The position numbers were made by a program, and so were the translations under genes. Below, piece after piece: positions 7,541-10,386 of a DNA stretch of 10,386 nt. Where the stretch lies: positions 1-10,386 of the forward strand of contig JAOXYB010064290.1 of the NCBI GenBank assembly GCA_028565635.1. The letters are read 5' to 3'. Positions within the stretch are counted from its first letter, which is position 1. Every line of letters begins with the position of its first letter. The notes under the pieces were generated by a model. It did no database searches, was not told the DNA's origin, and saw only the letters and a list, made by a program, of their open reading frames with translations. The DNA is from Phoronis ovalis (lineage: Eukaryota; Phoronida; Phoronidae).

Positions 7541-7720
7541 CTGCTTGCTCATTCACTTTCTTTTCAAACTCCTTGATCAGTTGTACAATTTTACGTAGTT
7601 CAGCTGTTTCAAACAACTCTACAAGCTTGCCATAACCTCCACATTGCCACCTGACTTTTAATCCTTTTGATTCAAGTTTATCAACCAACACGCAAAAATC
7701 AGTAATATGTTCTATTTCTG
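7541..7720 (-). CDS. Candidate internal exon, 60 codons, unknown protein
   Basis: On the minus strand a pyrimidine-rich tract (ACTGTTTTTTAGAACAG) leads into an open stretch that ends GAGCAAGCAG followed by GTATTTGG, a good donor. With the acceptor at AACAG the exon is exactly 180 nt and phase 1-1; using TTTTTTAG instead gives 185 nt (7541-7725). The peptide runs from about AEIEHITDFCVLVDKLESKG, through LKVRWQCGGYGKLVELFE, to TAELRKIVQLIKEFEKKVNEQ. It is lysine/glutamate-rich with heptad-like hydrophobic spacing, so two or more amphipathic helices are likely. The enclosing open frame (7392-7973, 193 aa) is longer, but its ends look like intron translation. I do not recognise the family. No partner exons are identified with confidence, so it could also be a pseudo-exon or a piece of an older element. 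Confidence 0.4.
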
Positions 7721-8040
7721 CTGTTCTAAAAAACAGTAACTTGTGTTTACTATACACGCTGCCACACATAACAACAGTATGCAATTGCAAACATTTTCTG
7801 TTATATAAATGTTGTGTAGTTATGCCAAGAATGTTAGCTGGTGAAGAAAGCATCTTTGTAATAATTAAAGGGCCTATAAGGGCATCTAGAAGAAACCTTA
7901 TGAAAAAACGTTCTATAGTGGCAAAAGCATACTTTGAAATAAACATTTCAATAAGTGAAATTGTCCTTACCAAAGAGAACTGCTATTATACCAGTTTAAT
8001 AGTAGTTTTATAACAATTTTGTCAAGTTCACTGCCTGTTT

Positions 8041-8071
8041 AGCAGTTTTTAAAGTAAGATTTTAAACTGCT
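8041..8071. repeat. Inverted repeat, 8-bp arms
   Basis: AGCAGTTT (8041-8048) and AAACTGCT (8064-8071) are perfect inverted arms with a 15-nt spacer. It sits immediately before a stronger inverted repeat of related sequence. Confidence 0.4.
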
Positions 8072-8093
8072 TCCAACAGTTAAAGTTATAACC

Positions 8094-8128
8094 ATCAACT
8101 GTTACTTTGAGTCAAAATAACAGTTGAT
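8094..8128. repeat. Inverted repeat, 11-bp perfect arms
   Basis: ATCAACTGTTA (8094-8104) and TAACAGTTGAT (8118-8128) are perfect inverted arms around a 13-nt loop. AACAGTT, CAACTGTTA and CAGTTA variants recur from about 8075 to 8140 and again near 8230-8250. The core resembles the YAACTG-type site of Myb proteins. The arrangement could be a cruciform, a regulatory palindrome or a remnant of a small inverted-repeat element. Confidence 0.5.
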
Positions 8129-8170
8129 AGCAGTTACAATTAGTAATTTTCAGCAGATTAATAAACTACT

Positions 8171-8227
8171 ACACACACACACATGCACGCACACGCGCAT
8201 GCACACACACACACACACACACACACA
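8171..8227. repeat. CA/TG microsatellite, 57-bp alternating purine-pyrimidine tract
   Basis: An uninterrupted alternation of purine and pyrimidine runs for 57 bp. It is mostly CA, with an interior ATGCACGCACACGCGCATGC section. Such tracts can adopt Z-DNA and vary in length between individuals. It is bordered by CTACT and by GTAGCAG. Confidence 0.9.
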
Positions 8228-8765
8228 GTAGCAGTTATGGGTAACAGTCCTGAAAACTGTGATTAACATTTCACCAATCAAATCATTGAAAAGAGACAGG
8301 TGTCATTTTGGAGCCAAATTTCAAATATGGTTGATAGAACTAACAGCTCCTTGTAACTTGCAAGTTAATTTCAAGAAACAGTAAACTTATCATCTGTAAG
8401 CTCTAACAGAAGTACAGTTTGTTTTCTTGAAGAATTAGAGAACCTGTAAAAGTAAATCTTACCCTTAAAAGTATATTTGAAAGTGGTAAAAAGTAGCTAT
8501 TTGTTTTATAAGTCAATATATAGATTACTCAAATTTCATGTCCTTTAGGTTCAGTACAACATAATTTAATTATAATCCATACCCTTATATGTATATATAA
8601 GTTGATGTACATATTATTTTTCAACAAGTACATGTATATAAGATCTCTTTATGAAAAGTTGAATTGAATAATTACATTTGAATAGAAGATCATGAACAAA
8701 AGTTAAAAACAGACAGTAATTAAACATATAGATTTATAAGCTATTTTTTGTTTAGATCAGTTGAA
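8228..8765. other. AT-rich inter-element sequence, nothing recognised
   Basis: No convincing open frame, RNA gene or homology to the composite repeats is seen. Around 8585-8642 there is an imperfect A/T-rich inverted arrangement (TTATATGTATATATAAGTTG and CAACAAGTACATGTATATAA). It is low complexity and not strong enough for a separate call. The stretch ends abruptly where the flank repeat begins at about 8766. Confidence 0.5.
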
Positions 8766-8940
8766 ACAAGACATTTGTCATGTCTAAGCCCATCTAATGT
8801 GTAGGATTATATGTTTTTAACATTATTGGTTTTTCACATTAGAAAAGAATAGAATACATTATGCATTATAATCTTGTTATCGTAGTTTTGGTGGGGCACT
8901 CCTATTCAAAATGACTATATGCGCTGTCCAATGTATTAAC
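8766..8940 (+). repeat. Flank repeat upstream of copy 3 head (matches 4599-4783)
   Basis: From ACAAGACATTTGTCATGTC to ATGTATTAAC this segment parallels 4599-4783 with small indels and substitutions. Shared landmarks include ATGTGTAGGATTATAT, AGAAAAGAATAGAATACAT, ATGCATTATAATC and CAAAATGACT. It leads directly into the CCGGGGGACT head start. No open frame is seen. Confidence 0.75.
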
Positions 8941-9202
8941 CCGGGGGACTGCCATATTTTAGATAGCAATGCACAGCCCAAACTCAAAATATCCACCCAT
9001 TTTTATGGATTTTGGTCACAAAAAAGGAACAATTTTTAAGGTTTTCCCTCAGAAAAGTATCCTGGCTACCTTTAAGTAAAATTGTGACAAATGATCCATT
9101 TTTAGGGTTTGTTGAAAAGTGGACCTATCTTTATGGACAATTCTGTGACAAGTGGACCCATTTTTGAAGATTAATTTATGAAAAAGTGACCCATTTGGCT
9201 AC
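8941..9202 (+). repeat. Head of copy 3, most complete ~33-bp minisatellite
   Basis: This copy shows the repeat best. Blocks beginning CCACCCATTTTTATGG, AGGAACAATTTTTAAGG, ATCCTGGCTACC, ATCCATTTTTAGGG, GGACCTATCTTTATGG, GGACCCATTTTTGAAG and GACCCATTTGGCTACC follow one another about 27-36 bp apart. They are separated by spacers of the TTGGTCACAAAA or TTCTGTGACAAGT type. The head starts at a CCGGGGG run. Confidence 0.7.
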
Positions 9203-10309
9203 CAACCTATGGCCTTCATAGAACCACCTTTGAATTGTCCAAGCTGCACTTCGTCTTTGCGGCTAATAGACGCAATGTGACATGCCACTAATCAGCCTCA
9301 GTGGAAGTAATCTCGGTCAAAATTACACATAGCCTCTACTGTGTCCTGTACTCAGTCTGCACCAAATATGAAGCTGATCAGATAAAAGTTTCATACTGAG
9401 AACCAACATAGCCGCTAATCGTCCATCTTGGGAAGTGATCCAGGTCAAAATTATAACCAGCCTGTATTTTGACCTGTATTTACCCTGTACCGAATATGAC
9501 GCTGATCAAATAAAAACTGAAGCAGTTGTTGCGAGACAAAGGAAGTGTCAAAAAATGTTGTGCTGGCATTTAACCTACTTGTCAAGATCACTTTAAAATT
9601 CACCTAATCTATTATTATTATTCACCGGCACCAACCTAGGGCCTAATTCTTAGAACCACCTTTGAATGGTCCAAGCAGTGCTTCATCTTTATGCCTATAG
9701 ATACAACCTATATAACATGACATCTCGGGAACAAATATGGCTGTCAGTCGGCAATATTGGAAGCAATCCAGGTCAAAATTATATCCGACCTGTACTCTGA
9801 CCTGTATTTATTGAATAAAACTGAAGGAGCGTTTGCCAGACAAACAGTTATACATAGATTTGTACCGGCATTTGATGTACTTCAAGGTTATTTTAAAATG
9901 TCATCTAGACTATTACTCCCATCAACCTATGGCCTTCTTAAAACCACCTTTGAATCGCCCAGGCAGCGTTTCGTCTCTATAACTCTAGCTGAAACATGAC
10001 ATGCCTTCTCAGGAAGAAATATGCATGGCCACTAGTCTGTCGCATTGAAAGTAATCTGAGTCAAAATTATACAAATCCTGTACTGTGATCAGTACTTATT
10101 CTGTACTTAACATGAAGTTGATCAGGTAAAAACTAGCTGTTGTTATGATGTAAAATCTCGATAACCAACATGGCAACCATTCAGCCATATTGCAAATAAT
10201 TTAGGTAATATTATATATATATATCAACTGTACTTTGTACCTGTAATTACTCTGTATGAAATAAGAAGTTGATCACACAAGAACTGAAGCACAGAAAGTG
10301 TCACGTATG
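9203..10309 (+). repeat. Satellite array of copy 3, diverged
   Basis: S anchors lie at about 9567 and 9869 (spacing 302, a shortened short unit). A P1/P2 pair precedes 9567 (about 9290 and 9410), and another follows 9869 (about 10026 and 10171). An A/T insertion (TATTATTATT) interrupts the S segment near 9610 and an (AT)n run lies near 10213-10224. The array breaks off in the S segment at about 10309. An 80-aa open frame at 9757-9999 is a repeat by-product. Confidence 0.8.
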
Positions 10310-10386
10310 CCCGGGGGGGTACTCAAGGTATTTTTTGGTAGGGGTGTGAGGCGGACCAAAACATTTTGGATTTGGATTGTATACTT
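10310..10386 (+). mobile_element. Head of a fourth composite copy, cut by window edge
   Basis: CCCGGGGGGG (10310-10319) is followed by TACTCAAGGTATTTTTTGGTAGGGGTGTG and then ACCAAAACATTTTGGATTTGGAT. This parallels the head of copy 2 (GGCCGTATTTGTATTTTTTGATGGGTATGTGCAGCCCAAA). The preceding base belongs to a satellite S segment, so this head is fused directly to, or inserted into, the copy 3 array. The rest lies outside the window. Confidence 0.55.

Larger units (their letters stand above)
8941..10309 (+). mobile_element. Composite repeat copy 3 (head and diverged array, no tail)
   Basis: The head begins CCGGGGGACTGCC (8941) and the array is entered at 9203 through the same junction as copy 1. 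The array units are more diverged than in copies 1 and 2 and have more indels, suggesting an older or less homogenised copy. It stops inside an S segment (AGAAAGTGTCACGTATG), where a new C/G-run head begins. The hairpin tail is not present in the window: it was either lost, displaced beyond the window by an insertion, or never there. Confidence 0.65.

Noticed and set aside
7741-8013. 90-aa plus-strand open frame
   Set aside because: It overlaps the opposite-strand frame at 7392-7973, has no domain and no flanking exon signals. Its composition looks like translated non-coding AT-rich DNA.
8000-8171. MITE with TAGTAGTTT / AAACTACTA terminal repeats
   Set aside because: Arms are only 9 bp, one borders a microsatellite, no target duplication is visible, and there is no second copy in the window. 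Kept only as a low-interest remark.
8585-8642. A/T-rich inverted repeat
   Set aside because: The match needs several gaps and is built from ATAT words, so chance pairing is likely.

Overview
The window looks like an AT-rich, repeat-dominated stretch of an invertebrate nuclear genome. A marine lophotrochozoan such as a bivalve, or a cnidarian or hemichordate, seems likeliest. This rests on the style of the repeats, the non-LTR retrotransposon remnant, splice-like signals and a long CA microsatellite, not on a species-specific marker. I see no bacterial or organellar genes, no rRNA or tRNA, and no complete protein-coding gene.

Three copies, plus the start of a fourth, of one composite repeat fill most of the window, all in the same orientation. 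Each copy has three parts. The first is a head of about 190-260 bp starting at a C/G run (CCGGGGG-like) and made of degenerate copies of a roughly 33-bp motif (GGACCCATTTTTATGGATTTTGGTCA-like). The second is a satellite-like array. The third, in copies 1 and 2, is a short tail ending in a hairpin (TATATGCCCA ... TGGGCATATA). Copy 1 lies at about 173-3650 (head truncated), copy 2 at about 4784-6640, copy 3 at about 8941-10309 (no tail seen), and a fourth head runs from 10310 off the window. The plan (head, tandem array, terminal hairpin, no coding capacity) resembles non-autonomous Helitron/Helentron-type or pearl-like elements that carry internal tandem repeats, but that class assignment is inference.

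The array has two interleaved unit lengths, about 329 bp and about 456-478 bp. The long unit is the short one plus a second copy of an internal segment of about 146 bp. Counted back from the hairpin tail, copies 1 and 2 share the same order of long and short units and share unit-specific variants. They therefore appear to descend from one already-built array.

Between copies 1 and 2 (about 3700-4604, minus strand) lies a decayed 3' part of a non-LTR retrotransposon, with an in-frame stop, a frameshift and a C-terminal Cys/His motif. It abuts a flank of about 180 bp that recurs just before the head of copy 3. Between copies 2 and 3 (about 6641-8765) is the only mostly non-repeat stretch. It holds one plausible minus-strand internal exon (60 codons, phase 1-1), two weak plus-strand micro-exon candidates, an inverted-repeat cluster and a 57-bp alternating purine-pyrimidine CA tract. 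The open reading frames inside the arrays are by-products of repeat conservation and are not annotated as genes.
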